A DNA stretch of 64,000 bases from Bacteroidales bacterium (GCA_014800795.1 JAAVFL010000004.1:186001-250000); one strand, 5' to 3'. Positions 1 through 9,681 are shown, numbered from the stretch's first letter. A program made the numbers and translations. The notes: generated by a model not told the origin, from the letters alone.

Positions 1-235
1 CGGGGTAGGCAGCTGTAATTTCGAGCATCCCTTCGTCGAGGTATGAGAAAAACATTTTCGCGTGGGCGAATTCCTGCTCGGCAGTTTCCATGAAGATAGC
101 AGCTATCTGTTCATATCCTTCCTGGCGTGCAACGTCTGCGAAAATAGAGTAGCGGTTGCGTGCCTGCGACTCACCGGCAAATGATTTCAGGAGGTTCTGT
201 TCGGTACGTGTACCTTTGATACTTTTCTTATCCAT
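1..235 (-). CDS. Rubrerythrin, 5' part only (runs off the window start)
   Basis: The first 78 codons of a ferritin-like rubrerythrin, a di-iron peroxide-scavenging protein of the cytoplasm. The start reads MDKKSIKGTRTEQNLLKSFA and is followed by GESQARNRY and EQEFAHAKMF, the first two helices carrying the Glu and ExxH iron ligands typical of the family. The C-terminal half, with or without a rubredoxin domain, lies outside the window. A TATATTTG promoter box on the same strand (245-252) sits only about 10 bases before the ATG, so the leader is very short. It is divergent from the TPR gene that follows. A second, differently organised rubrerythrin lies at 62957-63508. Confidence 0.9.
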   Translation of the reverse strand, partial: MDKKSIKGTRTEQNLLKSFAGESQARNRYSIFADVARQEGYEQIAAIFMETAEQEFAHAKMFFSYLDEGMLEITAAYP

Positions 236-244
236 AATCGTGTA

Positions 245-276
245 CAAATATAATTTTCAGTAATTGTAATTGCAAG
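245..276 (-). promoter_or_regulatory. Promoter of the rubrerythrin gene
   Basis: TATATTTG at 252-245 (minus strand) matches the Bacteroidota -7 box TAnnTTTG. A CTTG, near the TTTG -33 element, lies 20 bases upstream at 273-276. Confidence 0.5.
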
Positions 277-371
277 AGAGACGGCCACAGTACAGCCGTA
301 TTATTGCCTCTTCGTCTTATAAACATCCTAAAGCGAAATATTGTTTGCTAAAAAAGCGGGTCAGTAAGCGG

Positions 372-399
372 TTTGTTTGTGTTAAGTTTGCTATCTTTG
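372..399 (+). promoter_or_regulatory. Promoter of the TPR/barrel gene block
   Basis: TATCTTTG at 392-399 is a perfect Bacteroidota -7 box. TTTGTTTG at 372-379 may supply the -33 element, though the spacing is a little short. Transcription would start near 405, about 45 bases before the TPR start codon. Confidence 0.55.
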
Positions 400-449
400 C
401 AGGGTAATGCACTCGCAAGAGTGCGCCTCCAACTCAGACAGACACCGTG

Positions 450-3377
450 ATGAGAAACAGAATAAGACTTGCAGGACGCGTTATGGCGCTCGGCACCGCC
501 ATGGCGGGAAACTTATGTGCCCTTGCGGGTAACCCTACGGTCGCTGCCGGCTCCGGCAATGTTGCGGCCGCTGACGGTGCGGCCTATGCTGCCCGCGCCA
601 CAATGATGCTCAACGATGCCAATATGCACGGCGCCGCAGACCAGTTCACGCAGGCTCTCGAGCTTCTTCCCCCCGGAGCTGAACGTGAAAAAGCCTTGTG
701 GCAGCAGACAGTAGCGCTTCTTGCGCTCCCTTCAACCGATGGCAGCGAGCTTGTCAGCCGGTTCATCGAGGAGTATCCTGCATCGGTTCGCCGCGAGGCA
801 GCGATGCTGGCCATTGCCGATCTACTCTACGACAGGGGGGAATGGAGCGCGGCGCGGCGCGCATATACCGAGGTAAACCCCGATGCGCTGAACCCGTCGG
901 ATGCCGAGGCATACCGCTATCACATGGCATACTGTCTGCTGAAAGATGCCGAGTATGACCGGGCATCCAATCTATATATGTCTCTGTTAGGTACGCCCTA
1001 TGGAGCAGATGCGCGATTCTATATCGGATATATCGCTTATGTGAAGGGCGATTTCGCCACTGCCACCCGCGAATTCGAGGCAGTAAGCCCGTCGGCGACT
1101 GCAATGCCGGCCGCCATGGCAGATTATTATCTCGCGCAGATAGCTTACATGAAGAAAGACTACCAGACGGCGGCGCGACTGGCACAGAAAGTTGCCGGGC
1201 GTGGCGATGTTGAAGCCGATTTCGAATGGGAGGCGTTACGCATAGCCGGTGAATCGCTTTACGGTCAGGGTAAGGAGAAGGAGGCTCTTCCGTATCTGCA
1301 ACGCTACGCAACGCTGTGTCCCGACCCGATGCTCTCCGCCCTTTATATTCTCGGTGTCGACGATTACAATCATGGTATGTGGAAGCAGGCAATCGAGCGC
1401 CTCACACCTGTCACGGCCGATTCCGGCGAGATGGGGCAGAGCGCTTACCTGTTCATCGGTCAGAGTTATCTGAAACTGGATAATTATAATGCCGCGGCTA
1501 TGGCGCTTGAAAAAGCTGCCGCAGCCGGTGGAGATCCGAAAGTGGAGGAGGCTGCGCTGTATAATCTTGCGGTTACGAGGCTTCAGGGAGGTAAATCGCC
1601 CTTCGGAAGCGCTTCGGCATTGCTCGAGGAATTTTTAGTTCGTTTCCCCGATTCGCAGTATGTTCCGCTGGTGGCCGATTATCTTGTTAAGGGCTACATG
1701 ACCGACAACAACTATGAGGCTGCCCTTCAGGCCATAGAGAAGGTGAAATATCCGGGCGATGCCGTGATGGCCATAAAACAGATGGTGCTTTACTCGCTCG
1801 GTACGCGCGAACTTCAGCGTTCGCAACCCCGCGCAGCCCTTGACCATCTCAGTGAAGCGGCCTCGCTGGGGCGTCTCAGTCCGGAGATCGCAGCCGAAGC
1901 TACGCTGTGGATGGGGGAGTGTCAGTATAAACTCGGCGACTACAGTGCAGCCGTAAGAAGCTACAACAACTATCTCAACCAGTCGTCGGGTTCGGCGCGC
2001 AACCGTGCCCTGGCTTACTACGATCTGGGATATGCACGCTTCGCGCTTAAAGATTTCAAATCGGCGAAGACAGATTTCAGCCGATTCCTGCGCGAGCCGG
2101 TCGATGCCGACAAACATATGATAGCTGACGCATGGAACCGTCTGGCCGACTGCGACTATTATACCCGTGATTTCTCAGGAGCGGCTGAAAGCTATGCCAA
2201 GGCGTACAAGGCTAATCCGCAGGGGGGCGACTATCCGATATATCAGCAGGGAGTGATGAAAGGGCTTACACGCGACTATCAGGGGAAAATTGACCTGCTT
2301 ACCGAGATGATGGCGGAATTTCCCGGTTCGGCTCTCGTGCCGGTCGCAATGCTTGAGATCGCCGAAAGTTATAACGAACTTGACCAGACCGGACGCGCGG
2401 TTGAAACGTATACCGCTCTTGTAGCGCGGTATCCGTCGACGGATCAGGGCCGGCAGGCTCAGCTTCTGCTCGCCATCACATACCTCAACAGCGGAAACCG
2501 CGCTCAGGCTATCAGTCACTATCGTAAGGTAATCGAGAATTATCCTTCGTCGGAACAGGCGCGTGTGGCGTCCGAAGACCTTAAACAGATTTATGCCGAT
2601 GATGGAAAAATCGATGAATATGTAGCCTTCATCGGCAAGATGCCCGATGCTCCCCGTATGGAGACAGCCGAACTTGCCGAACTCACCTTGCAGAGCGCCG
2701 AGAAAGCGCGCGAGGCAGGCAGGAACGCAGACGCTCTGCGTCATGCAACAGAGGTTGTGGAGCGCTATCCCGATTCCCCGCAGGCTGTAGATGCCCTTAT
2801 CATAAAGGCAGAAGCCGAACTCGCGGCCGGAGATGCCGAGAGCGCACTTTCCACCTACCGGCTGCTCGAACAGAAAGCATCGTCGGCCGTTACGCTCAAT
2901 AATGCACGTCTCGGTATCATGAGTCTGAGCCGTGATATGGCCGACTATACCACCGCGTTGGAGATGGCTGATCTTTTGCTGGGTTCGTCGTCGCTCGGAG
3001 CCGGCTCTAAAGATGAAGTGGAATTTACAAAGGCTACCGCACTGAGCGCTACCGGAAAAGGGGAGCAGGCTGTGGAGATATGGGAGCGTCTGTCAGAGGA
3101 ACCCGAAACTCTCAACGGAACCAAGAGCGCCGTTTATCTGTCGCAGTATCTGTTCGAAAACGGCAGACACGATGAAGCGCTTGAACATGTCAATGCCCTC
3201 ATCGATGCCAATCCGCCTCACGAATACTGGCTGGCCCGCGGATTCATACTTCTCAGCGATATACTGCGTGCCAAAGGGGAGACCTTCGAGGCTGACGAAT
3301 ATCTCAAATCGCTTCGCCAGAACTATCCGGGTTCAGAACCGGATATCTTCCGGATGATCGATGAGCGTATACGCTGA
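450..3377 (+). CDS. Large periplasmic tetratricopeptide-repeat protein
   Basis: A 975-residue protein with a hydrophobic N-terminus (a signal peptide of about 35 residues ending near the Ala-rich segment). Almost the whole length is then TPR-like helix pairs with recurring A-x-x-x-Y/L spacing and phrases such as FPGS, YPSS and YPDSPQA, which close helix pairs in BamD/YbgF-type TPRs. A GTG three bases upstream is an alternative start. It is probably a soluble or membrane-tethered periplasmic scaffold. The next gene encodes an outer-membrane barrel only 44 bases away, and pairs of long TPR protein plus barrel are a recurrent Bacteroidales arrangement. The exact partner cannot be told from the sequence. 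Confidence 0.85.
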   Translation: MRNRIRLAGRVMALGTAMAGNLCALAGNPTVAAGSGNVAAADGAAYAARATMMLNDANMHGAADQFTQALELLPPGAEREKALWQQTVALLALPSTDGSELVSRFIEEYPASVRREAAMLAIADLLYDRGEWSAARRAYTEVNPDALNPSDAEAYRYHMAYCLLKDAEYDRASNLYMSLLGTPYGADARFYIGYIAYVKGDFATATREFEAVSPSATAMPAAMADYYLAQIAYMKKDYQTAARLAQKVAGRGDVEADFEWEALRIAGESLYGQGKEKEALPYLQRYATLCPDPMLSALYILGVDDYNHGMWKQAIERLTPVTADSGEMGQSAYLFIGQSYLKLDNYNAAAMALEKAAAAGGDPKVEEAALYNLAVTRLQGGKSPFGSASALLEEFLVRFPDSQYVPLVADYLVKGYMTDNNYEAALQAIEKVKYPGDAVMAIKQMVLYSLGTRELQRSQPRAALDHLSEAASLGRLSPEIAAEATLWMGECQYKLGDYSAAVRSYNNYLNQSSGSARNRALAYYDLGYARFALKDFKSAKTDFSRFLREPVDADKHMIADAWNRLADCDYYTRDFSGAAESYAKAYKANPQGGDYPIYQQGVMKGLTRDYQGKIDLLTEMMAEFPGSALVPVAMLEIAESYNELDQTGRAVETYTALVARYPSTDQGRQAQLLLAITYLNSGNRAQAISHYRKVIENYPSSEQARVASEDLKQIYADDGKIDEYVAFIGKMPDAPRMETAELAELTLQSAEKAREAGRNADALRHATEVVERYPDSPQAVDALIIKAEAELAAGDAESALSTYRLLEQKASSAVTLNNARLGIMSLSRDMADYTTALEMADLLLGSSSLGAGSKDEVEFTKATALSATGKGEQAVEIWERLSEEPETLNGTKSAVYLSQYLFENGRHDEALEHVNALIDANPPHEYWLARGFILLSDILRAKGETFEADEYLKSLRQNYPGSEPDIFRMIDERIR

Positions 3378-3421
3378 TAATCCTTTCGATATGCAAGGGA
3401 GGAGTTTTTGATAAATCGAAG

Positions 3422-5260
3422 TTGAATAGTTATATCAATACGAAATTGAAACCGGTTTTGAGATACAATATCCTGGGCGCCGCTGTATTGGCAGGGGCTG
3501 CCTTCACTACCGCCAGCGCACAGCTTAACAAGGAGATAACAATTGAAAGAGAGATAGTGCCGGAAGTGCGGGCCGCATCGCGTCTGGATATTTTTCCACG
3601 TACGCTTACGATATCGTCGGATAAAGTGAATCTTGATTTTCTTGACTATACGACAGCAGGAACCTTCGCCAACGCGCTGCGGACACTCCAGCCCGCTTCG
3701 ACCGAAGCGGCCATTGCGCAGACCCCTTATCGCGGCTATGTCGATGCCGGTTATTTCCCTGCGGCTAACGTCACAGTGTCGGCGGGATATTCCATTCTCA
3801 GCGATAGCCTGACAGCGCTGAACGTGTGGGGACAACTGAACAACATATCTTACAAGGATCGTCCGTTTACAGACTGCGAAAAGGTGAATTACAACCGCTT
3901 TTTCGGCGCGTTGGGGGTTGGGTTCGCCAGACGTATGGGTAGTTACGGAACTCTGTCTGTCTCGACAGATTTCGCCTTCCGTTCTTTTAAAAACCTCGAC
4001 GCGCTGATCATGGAGAGTGATCCTGATCTGGAACCGTTGACGGGCAAGACCGGTCAAGGCACTGTGGAGTGGAATATCGGAGCGGCATGGCACGGCAACA
4101 ACGGTTCGGGATTGCGCTATCATGCAGGCGCTGATTTCGGTATTTTCAATTTCAACCGAACATCATACCTGATGCAATTGCTGGGCGACGGCAACAGACT
4201 GCCTGAAGATATGGTACCTGAACCAGTCCATCAGCGTCACATAGGGTTTGATCTCGGTCTGTCGCATACATTCGGCGACCGCAACCGTGCCGGATTGGAT
4301 ATTACGGCCGACTTCTTGAGTTACAATAGTTTCTGTGATCCTACAGTTCCGGGAAAATCCGGCTCTGAAGATAATTCAGATGGGGAATATGGATTCCTTG
4401 CCGCTCCGGGTTCGGGAAAAACTATCGGAATACTCTCCATTAATCCATATTACAACCTCCTGCCGCAGGCGCATGCGGTAAGTCTGCGCATCGGTGCGCA
4501 GGTTGATGTGACTTTCAATTACGGAAAAGCACTTCACGTGGCTCCGGATATTCTTTTGGGAATTAACCCGGCAAGCAGTTTCGGCGCATGGCTGAAGCTC
4601 GGTGGCGGCGAATGTCTCAACAGTCTTAAGGAACTCAGCGAATTCACACCATACATATCGCCCTTGTTCGCTTACGGCACATCGAACATTCCTGTCGACG
4701 GCGAGTTAGGGCTTCGTGTGGGCCCGTTCAAGGGGGTTGCCATTTCGGTTGATCTGGCTTATGCAGCCGCTAATTCGTGGCTTATGCCTGTGTATGGCGA
4801 ATTTGTAGGAGTCGGTTTTCAGGCATCTGATCTGCGTTCATGGAAAGCCGGTGTTCATCTTACATGGAATTACCGCTCGATAGTGGCGCTTGACGCCGGT
4901 TTTGAAACACGTCTTCAAAAAGATGCCTCACACGCATGGCTCTATTGGCGCGACGGTGCCCGTAGCCGCCTGAATGCGTCGCTGACAGTTCGTCCGATAG
5001 CAGCACTTGCTATTGATCTCGGCTATACAATGTCGGCTTCACGCTCGATGGGGCTCGGACAATTTGGTAGTTATGAGGCGGACGAGCGTTTCTGCCTTAA
5101 GGACCGCAACCTGTTTGACGCAGGAGTATCATATGCCATCACTGATGCTTTCACAGTGTTCGGCCGCGTGGAAAATATATTGGATAACAAAGCCTATGAG
5201 GCTGTCGGAGTGCCCGCGCAGGGGCTTACGGGTGCTGTCGGTTTCGGATGGAAATTCTGA
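3422..5260 (+). CDS. Outer-membrane beta-barrel protein (TonB-dependent-receptor-like)
   Basis: 612 residues from a TTG start preceded by a strong GGGAGGAG ribosome-binding site at about 3397-3404. No other start fits, because the earlier TTG is closed by a stop. A signal peptide ends at ASA-Q (residues 31-34). The rest alternates short amphipathic strands with turns and ends VGFGWKF, the aromatic C-terminus read by the BAM machinery. The last strands contain VENILDNKAYEA, typical of TonB-dependent-receptor barrels. No plug domain or TonB box is evident, so this is a barrel-only relative rather than a full transporter. It is probably co-transcribed with the upstream TPR gene and the downstream AsnA-like gene. 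Confidence 0.8.
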   Translation: MNSYINTKLKPVLRYNILGAAVLAGAAFTTASAQLNKEITIEREIVPEVRAASRLDIFPRTLTISSDKVNLDFLDYTTAGTFANALRTLQPASTEAAIAQTPYRGYVDAGYFPAANVTVSAGYSILSDSLTALNVWGQLNNISYKDRPFTDCEKVNYNRFFGALGVGFARRMGSYGTLSVSTDFAFRSFKNLDALIMESDPDLEPLTGKTGQGTVEWNIGAAWHGNNGSGLRYHAGADFGIFNFNRTSYLMQLLGDGNRLPEDMVPEPVHQRHIGFDLGLSHTFGDRNRAGLDITADFLSYNSFCDPTVPGKSGSEDNSDGEYGFLAAPGSGKTIGILSINPYYNLLPQAHAVSLRIGAQVDVTFNYGKALHVAPDILLGINPASSFGAWLKLGGGECLNSLKELSEFTPYISPLFAYGTSNIPVDGELGLRVGPFKGVAISVDLAYAAANSWLMPVYGEFVGVGFQASDLRSWKAGVHLTWNYRSIVALDAGFETRLQKDASHAWLYWRDGARSRLNASLTVRPIAALAIDLGYTMSASRSMGLGQFGSYEADERFCLKDRNLFDAGVSYAITDAFTVFGRVENILDNKAYEAVGVPAQGLTGAVGFGWKF

Positions 5261-5267
5261 TGATGCA

Positions 5268-6095
5268 GTGGCAAAGACTATTCAATTAAAACCTCAGTTG
5301 CTCCACGAAACGGCAGAGATAGCGTTCACGGAGATTAAACGCTATCTTGAGCCGCGTCTTGTTGAGAGTCTGTCGCTGCGGCGTGTCACGGCACCCATGT
5401 ATCTTCCGACGGATTCCCCGCTTCTTGACGGCCGTTATCCCGGAGCGATAATACGCCTTCCCGGAGCAAACCAGACAGTAGAGATTGTAGGATCTCTCGA
5501 TGTGTGGCTACGCGGACAGCTGTCGCGCTACGATATAGCTCCTGGGTTCGGGGTTTATACGATAATGAACGCGCTGCGTCCTGAATTACCGTGCAACCGC
5601 GTATCGTCGCCGCATGTGGCGGCATGGTCGTGGCAGCAGGCGGTAGATACTTCCGATCTGACTGAAAAACGCCTTGTGGCCATGGCAAAGACGCTTCATA
5701 AACTGATCACCGATACGGAGAAACAGATTCTGGCTCTGTTCCCTCACATGAGCCCGACACTCGACAAGGAACTGCGGATCGCCTACGAGACGCGGCTGGC
5801 CGATCTTTATCCCGACCACGGCGAGGATCGCATGCTCTATGAATATCTGCATCCGAAACGCGGAGGCGGCGATAGCGAAAGTCCGCGTTCACCGGTATTG
5901 CTGCTGGTGCGCGATTCCGCGCCGCTTAAGGTTTATGGCGAAATATGGGTATGGAACCGTATTCTTGGTAAACCGGTGCGGATAGCTGATCTCGCGGCGT
6001 GGAACGGCGACAGAGTTGCAGCTCCGTCGATCGGAGGCAATATATTCCGCGGACCGCTGGCTTTGCAGATTCTACAGCAGGATTGCCTGCTTTGA
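5268..6095 (+). CDS. AsnA-like protein with lost catalytic residues (pseudo-asparagine synthetase)
   Basis: 275 residues from GTG 5268, 7 bases after the barrel stop; no in-frame ATG is available. The sequence is collinear with aspartate-ammonia ligase AsnA (about 330 residues in E. coli): RVTAPMYLP with D54 (residues 39-54), VEIVGSLDVWLR (71-82), GVYTIMNALRPE (95-106), SSPHVAAWSWQQ (113-124), a DLYPD segment (179-183), GEIWVWN (224-230) and SIGGNIFRGPL (254-264). In AsnA these read HSLAKWKR, YVDQWDW, NGDILVWN and GGGIGQSR. The catalytic Lys, the D-Q-x-D cluster and the terminal Arg of GQSR are all replaced, and the inter-domain region is shortened. The class II synthetase fold looks retained but ligase chemistry should be lost. 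The absence of stops and the even divergence argue for a maintained protein rather than a dying gene. Confidence 0.7.
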   Translation: MAKTIQLKPQLLHETAEIAFTEIKRYLEPRLVESLSLRRVTAPMYLPTDSPLLDGRYPGAIIRLPGANQTVEIVGSLDVWLRGQLSRYDIAPGFGVYTIMNALRPELPCNRVSSPHVAAWSWQQAVDTSDLTEKRLVAMAKTLHKLITDTEKQILALFPHMSPTLDKELRIAYETRLADLYPDHGEDRMLYEYLHPKRGGGDSESPRSPVLLLVRDSAPLKVYGEIWVWNRILGKPVRIADLAAWNGDRVAAPSIGGNIFRGPLALQILQQDCLL

Positions 6096-6149
6096 CTCAG
6101 GAATCTTTCCACCGTTAATTTTTTTGCACAAATAAATTCTCCCTTACCT

Positions 6150-6830
6150 ATGCGTATCGACATACTTACCGTTTTACCAGAAATGTTTGATTCTCCCCTG
6201 AATTGCTCAATACTGCAACGGGCACAGAAAAAGGGACTTGTGGAGTTTCACGTACATAATCTCCGCGATTACTCCACCAACAAACACCGCAAGGTTGACG
6301 ATTATCCTTTCGGGGGGGAGGCCGGAATGGTTATGCAGATTGAGCCGATAGACCTGTGTGTGTCGGCGCTGAGAGCCGAGCGTAGATACGACGAAGTGAT
6401 TTTCACATCTCCCGACGGAGAGCGCTTCGATCAGCCGATGGCGAACCGCATGTCGCTGATGGAGAATATCATAATATTGTGCGGCCATTACAAGGGGGTT
6501 GACTATCGGGTGCGCGAGCATCTGATTACCAAAGAGATTTCAATCGGCGACTATGTGCTTACAGGTGGTGAGCTACCTGCCATAATAATATCCGATGCCC
6601 TCGTGCGCCTTATTCCCGGAGCTATCGGCGATGAACAGAGTGCCCTGTCCGATTCGTTTCAGGACAGTTTGCTGGCAGCTCCCGACTATACGCGTCCGGC
6701 GGAATATAAGGGATGGCGTGTGCCTGACATACTGCTGTCGGGCCATGAGGCTAAAATCGCCGAATGGCGCCACGAACAGGCACTCGAACGCACGCGCCGT
6801 CTGCGCCCCGACCTCCTCGGAGATAATTAA
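6150..6830 (+). CDS. trmD: tRNA (guanine37-N1)-methyltransferase TrmD
   Basis: 226 residues, the usual TrmD length. It methylates G37 of tRNAs reading CNN-type codons using SAM and prevents +1 frameshifting. The SPOUT trefoil-knot motifs are visible: [13 protein letters not shown] (about 110-122), then [13 protein letters not shown] (about 131-143), which bind SAM. The start [13 protein letters not shown] is canonical. The 3' end overlaps the convergent TPR gene by 4 bases. Unlike many bacteria it is not beside rpsP, rimM or rplS. Confidence 0.97.
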   Translation: MRIDILTVLPEMFDSPLNCSILQRAQKKGLVEFHVHNLRDYSTNKHRKVDDYPFGGEAGMVMQIEPIDLCVSALRAERRYDEVIFTSPDGERFDQPMANRMSLMENIIILCGHYKGVDYRVREHLITKEISIGDYVLTGGELPAIIISDALVRLIPGAIGDEQSALSDSFQDSLLAAPDYTRPAEYKGWRVPDILLSGHEAKIAEWRHEQALERTRRLRPDLLGDN

Positions 6831-7570
6831 TATCCGGCGCCTCCCAGCTGTCTGAGGCGCGCCGCCACATAGGGCGTTGCATGCAGGGCGTATGCCCGTT
6901 CGAGATATCTTACGGCCAAAATGTGTGATTCGGTGTCGGGACGGTCGGCATACAGGTTGCCGAGAGATAGAAGTGCGTTAAGATTGTCCGGGTCGGAGTC
7001 GAGTATGCGGCAGTATGTTTCGACTCCGTTGTTTTCCATTCCGAGCAGCATGTAGCCTTCGGCGAGCGATGTGAGAAATTCGGCGTTTTCAGGGGCGCGC
7101 GACAGCATTATATTGCTGTAGACAACCATTTCCTGACCGTTGCGGCGGAAGGTGTAATATTTGAGCAGATAACCGTTGATGGTACGTTGCAGCCAGGGGT
7201 AGTGTGATCTTGTATCTTTCAGGAACCGCTCGAGAAGGTGGGTCTTTCCAAGAGAAAAGCTCCACTGACGCACCCGGGAGAATACGGAATCGAACGGAAT
7301 GTAGTTGTCGAGCGCTTTCTGCATCAGCCGCATCTGAGCGGTGGTGTCGTTGCGCATGGCGTTGGCTACGATTGCCTGACCGTATGTGTCGGCTATGGTT
7401 GGTTTCTCCTCAAGCATGAGATCGAGTAGAGCCGATGCCGAAGCCCATTCCTCATGGTCGAATGCACGTTGCGCTCTATCACGGAGCTGCGGATAGGGGT
7501 TGACACTCCATGCGGTAATTGCAAGGAGGCATGCACTGAGAAGGGCGGTCAGTCTTATGTGGCGGATCAT
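6827..7570 (-). CDS. Small exported tetratricopeptide-repeat protein
   Basis: 247 residues with a clear signal peptide ([22 protein letters not shown]). TPR-like helix pairs follow, most clearly [20 protein letters not shown] and the [17 protein letters not shown] repeat near residues 165-210. It is probably a periplasmic protein-interaction module. It is convergent with trmD and overlaps its 3' end by 4 bases. The partner is unknown. Confidence 0.75.
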   Translation of the reverse strand: MIRHIRLTALLSACLLAITAWSVNPYPQLRDRAQRAFDHEEWASASALLDLMLEEKPTIADTYGQAIVANAMRNDTTAQMRLMQKALDNYIPFDSVFSRVRQWSFSLGKTHLLERFLKDTRSHYPWLQRTINGYLLKYYTFRRNGQEMVVYSNIMLSRAPENAEFLTSLAEGYMLLGMENNGVETYCRILDSDPDNLNALLSLGNLYADRPDTESHILAVRYLERAYALHATPYVAARLRQLGGAGY

Positions 7571-7768
7571 ATTTTTTTATAAACGTGTATTGTGGATGAA
7601 ATCTGTTCCCTGTAGTTAGTAAACGTATGGAGATGTGAAAATGTGCGCGGCATCTTCTTCATTCTATGAAAAAATATCCAATATTTATAAAAAATGGGGT
7701 GTGGAAGTTGGAAATGTCGGTGTAAAATCATAACTTAGCAGATATCAAATCACACACGACTGACTGAC

Positions 7769-8851
7769 ATGACAGAAAAACATCGTTATTGCGTGATAAT
7801 GTGCGGGGGCATCGGATCCCGTTTCTGGCCCTACAGCCGATCTTCGCGCCCTAAACAATTTATTGACTTTCTGGGTACAGGACGTACCTTGCTGCAGATG
7901 AGCGTTGACCGTATATTGCCTCTCGTACCGAAAGAAAACATTATAATCGTTACTAACGAGCAGTATGCTCCCCTTGTGCGTGAGCAGCTCCCTGAATTGA
8001 CCGACGACCAGATTCTGCTTGAACCGGCGCGCCGGAATACAGCTCCGTGTATCGCATGGGCGATGTATCATATCGCTGCACGCGATCCTGAGGCGAGTGT
8101 GATAGTGGCGCCGAGCGACCATATCATCACCCGTGAGAATCTTTTTATCGAATCGATAGGCCGCGGGTTTGAGTTTGTTGAGGAAAACGATGCGCTTCTT
8201 ACGCTCGGAATCAAACCTACCCGTCCGGAAACCGGCTACGGATATATACAGATCGGCCGCCATATCGACGGAGATTTCTATTCTGTAAAAACATTTACCG
8301 AGAAACCTCGCCGCGAGTTAGCCGAGGTGTTTGTGGAGACTGGTGAATTCTTCTGGAATTCCGGTATCTTTCTCTGGCGTGTCCCTACAATTATCCGCGA
8401 ACTCCGGAATAATGCTCCGGATGTGGCAGGCGTTTTCGACCGTGGGATAGATATGATCGGTACCCCTCGCGAATTGGAGTTTATAAATGAGAATTTCCCC
8501 GGTTGCATGAGTATATCGATTGACTTCGCCGTTATGGAGAAGGCTAAGAACGTATATGTGGAGTGTGTTGAATTCGGGTGGAATGATCTCGGTACATGGA
8601 GCGCCCTCTACGATACGTCGCCCAAGAACCGCGATGCCAATGTGACCCAGAACTGCAATGTGCTCGCCTATAATTCCACCGGCAATATATTTGCCGTCAA
8701 TGGTGAGAAGCTGATTGTTGTCGACGGTCTGAAGGATTATATCATTGCCGATGCCGGCGATGTTCTGTTGATCTGCCCGAAAGCGGAGGAACAGCGTATC
8801 AAACAGATGGTGAACGATGTGCATATGTCGCTCGGAGATAAATATCTGTAA
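7769..8851 (+). CDS. manC: Mannose-1-phosphate guanylyltransferase
   Basis: 360 residues, the single-domain form without the C-terminal isomerase. It makes GDP-mannose from GTP and mannose-1-phosphate for surface glycans and GDP-fucose. The nucleotidyltransferase signature is at the N-terminus: IMCGGIGSRFWPYSR followed by PKQF (about residues 10-31). VAPSDH (about 112-117) gives the metal-binding Asp, FTEKP (about 176-180) the sugar-phosphate lysine, and WNSG and FGWNDLGTW the later family motifs. It stands alone between divergent and convergent neighbours, with a strong terminator after it. Confidence 0.95.
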   Translation: MTEKHRYCVIMCGGIGSRFWPYSRSSRPKQFIDFLGTGRTLLQMSVDRILPLVPKENIIIVTNEQYAPLVREQLPELTDDQILLEPARRNTAPCIAWAMYHIAARDPEASVIVAPSDHIITRENLFIESIGRGFEFVEENDALLTLGIKPTRPETGYGYIQIGRHIDGDFYSVKTFTEKPRRELAEVFVETGEFFWNSGIFLWRVPTIIRELRNNAPDVAGVFDRGIDMIGTPRELEFINENFPGCMSISIDFAVMEKAKNVYVECVEFGWNDLGTWSALYDTSPKNRDANVTQNCNVLAYNSTGNIFAVNGEKLIVVDGLKDYIIADAGDVLLICPKAEEQRIKQMVNDVHMSLGDKYL

Positions 8852-8932
8852 TGGAAAAATCGAGAAATTAAGAGATTAGAAGTCAGGAAAGAATACGTTT
8901 GTTGTTACATACGTTTACAGATCGACAAAAAA

Positions 8933-8977
8933 ACAGATCACCGGAGTTCTTCAGGATGCTCCGGTGATCTGTTTTTA
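8933..8977. terminator. Bidirectional terminator between manC and the NlpC/P60 gene
   Basis: A perfect 14-bp stem (ACAGATCACCGGAG at 8933-8946 with its complement at 8959-8972) is flanked by A7 on the left and T5 on the right, so it can end transcripts from both directions. Confidence 0.9.
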
Positions 8978-9060
8978 TATATTATGTTAAAGACTTGTCA
9001 GGAAAAAATGTTCCGCATCTTGAATTCAGGAATTATTGCTCAGCTTATTGATTTCTTTAA

Positions 9061-9681
9061 TTACAATACTCTGCGGGCACCTATGAAACGGTTTGCGTAG
9101 TAGGGGGCGCTGGTGCGGTCGATGCGTATGCCGCCGCTGGTGGCTGCGTGGATGAAGGTTATCTCGCCTGTCACCGGGTCGTTGTCTATAGCGATGCCCA
9201 CATGACCTACGCGACCGCTACGCGAGTTGCGGCCTGTGAAGAAGAGGAGGTCGCCTTTGCTTATCTCCGAACGGTCTATTTTTGTTCCCTGACCATATTG
9301 CGCGCTCGATGAGGGAGCCAATGAGTAGCCGAACTGACTGAATACGTAGCCTGTGAATCCCGAGCAGTCAAAACCTTTCGGTGATTTGCCTCCGCGGACG
9401 TAACGTGTGCCGATATATTTTTTCGCGAATGCAATCATGTCGTCTGCCATGAGCGACATATCGTCATCGGATATTTCGTCGGTGATTGACATACCGGCAG
9501 CGGGTACTATTTCAAATGGATTTGTTCGCGAGATTGACGCATATGTCATCTCTTCGTCAGCGGGAAGTTCCGATGATATGCGGTGAATTGGATTTTTTGT
9601 CTGCGCAACAGGTTTGGCACCGCTCACGGGAAGCACTGCCAGAAATAATCCTGTCATTATGGTAGCGAGAAATCTCGACAT
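9061..9681 (-). CDS. Exported NlpC/P60 cysteine peptidase (peptidoglycan endopeptidase)
   Basis: 206 residues from ATG 9681. A longer reading back to 9819 is excluded because a promoter (9789-9820) lies inside it. The N-terminus MSRFLATIMTGLFLAVLPVSG is a signal peptide. The catalytic domain covers the last 130 residues: YVRGGKSPKGFDCSGFTGYV carries the nucleophile Cys; GDLLFFTGR and VGHVGIAID supply the second element with the catalytic His; FIHAATSGGI holds the third polar residue. The family cuts D-Glu-diamino-acid bonds in peptidoglycan stem peptides in the periplasm. It is monocistronic. Confidence 0.92.
   Translation of the reverse strand: MSRFLATIMTGLFLAVLPVSGAKPVAQTKNPIHRISSELPADEEMTYASISRTNPFEIVPAAGMSITDEISDDDMSLMADDMIAFAKKYIGTRYVRGGKSPKGFDCSGFTGYVFSQFGYSLAPSSSAQYGQGTKIDRSEISKGDLLFFTGRNSRSGRVGHVGIAIDNDPVTGEITFIHAATSGGIRIDRTSAPYYANRFIGARRVL

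Noticed and set aside
763-1392. Minus-strand frame inside the large TPR gene
   Set aside because: Arg/Pro/His-rich reverse translation of TPR codons, without start context or family motif.
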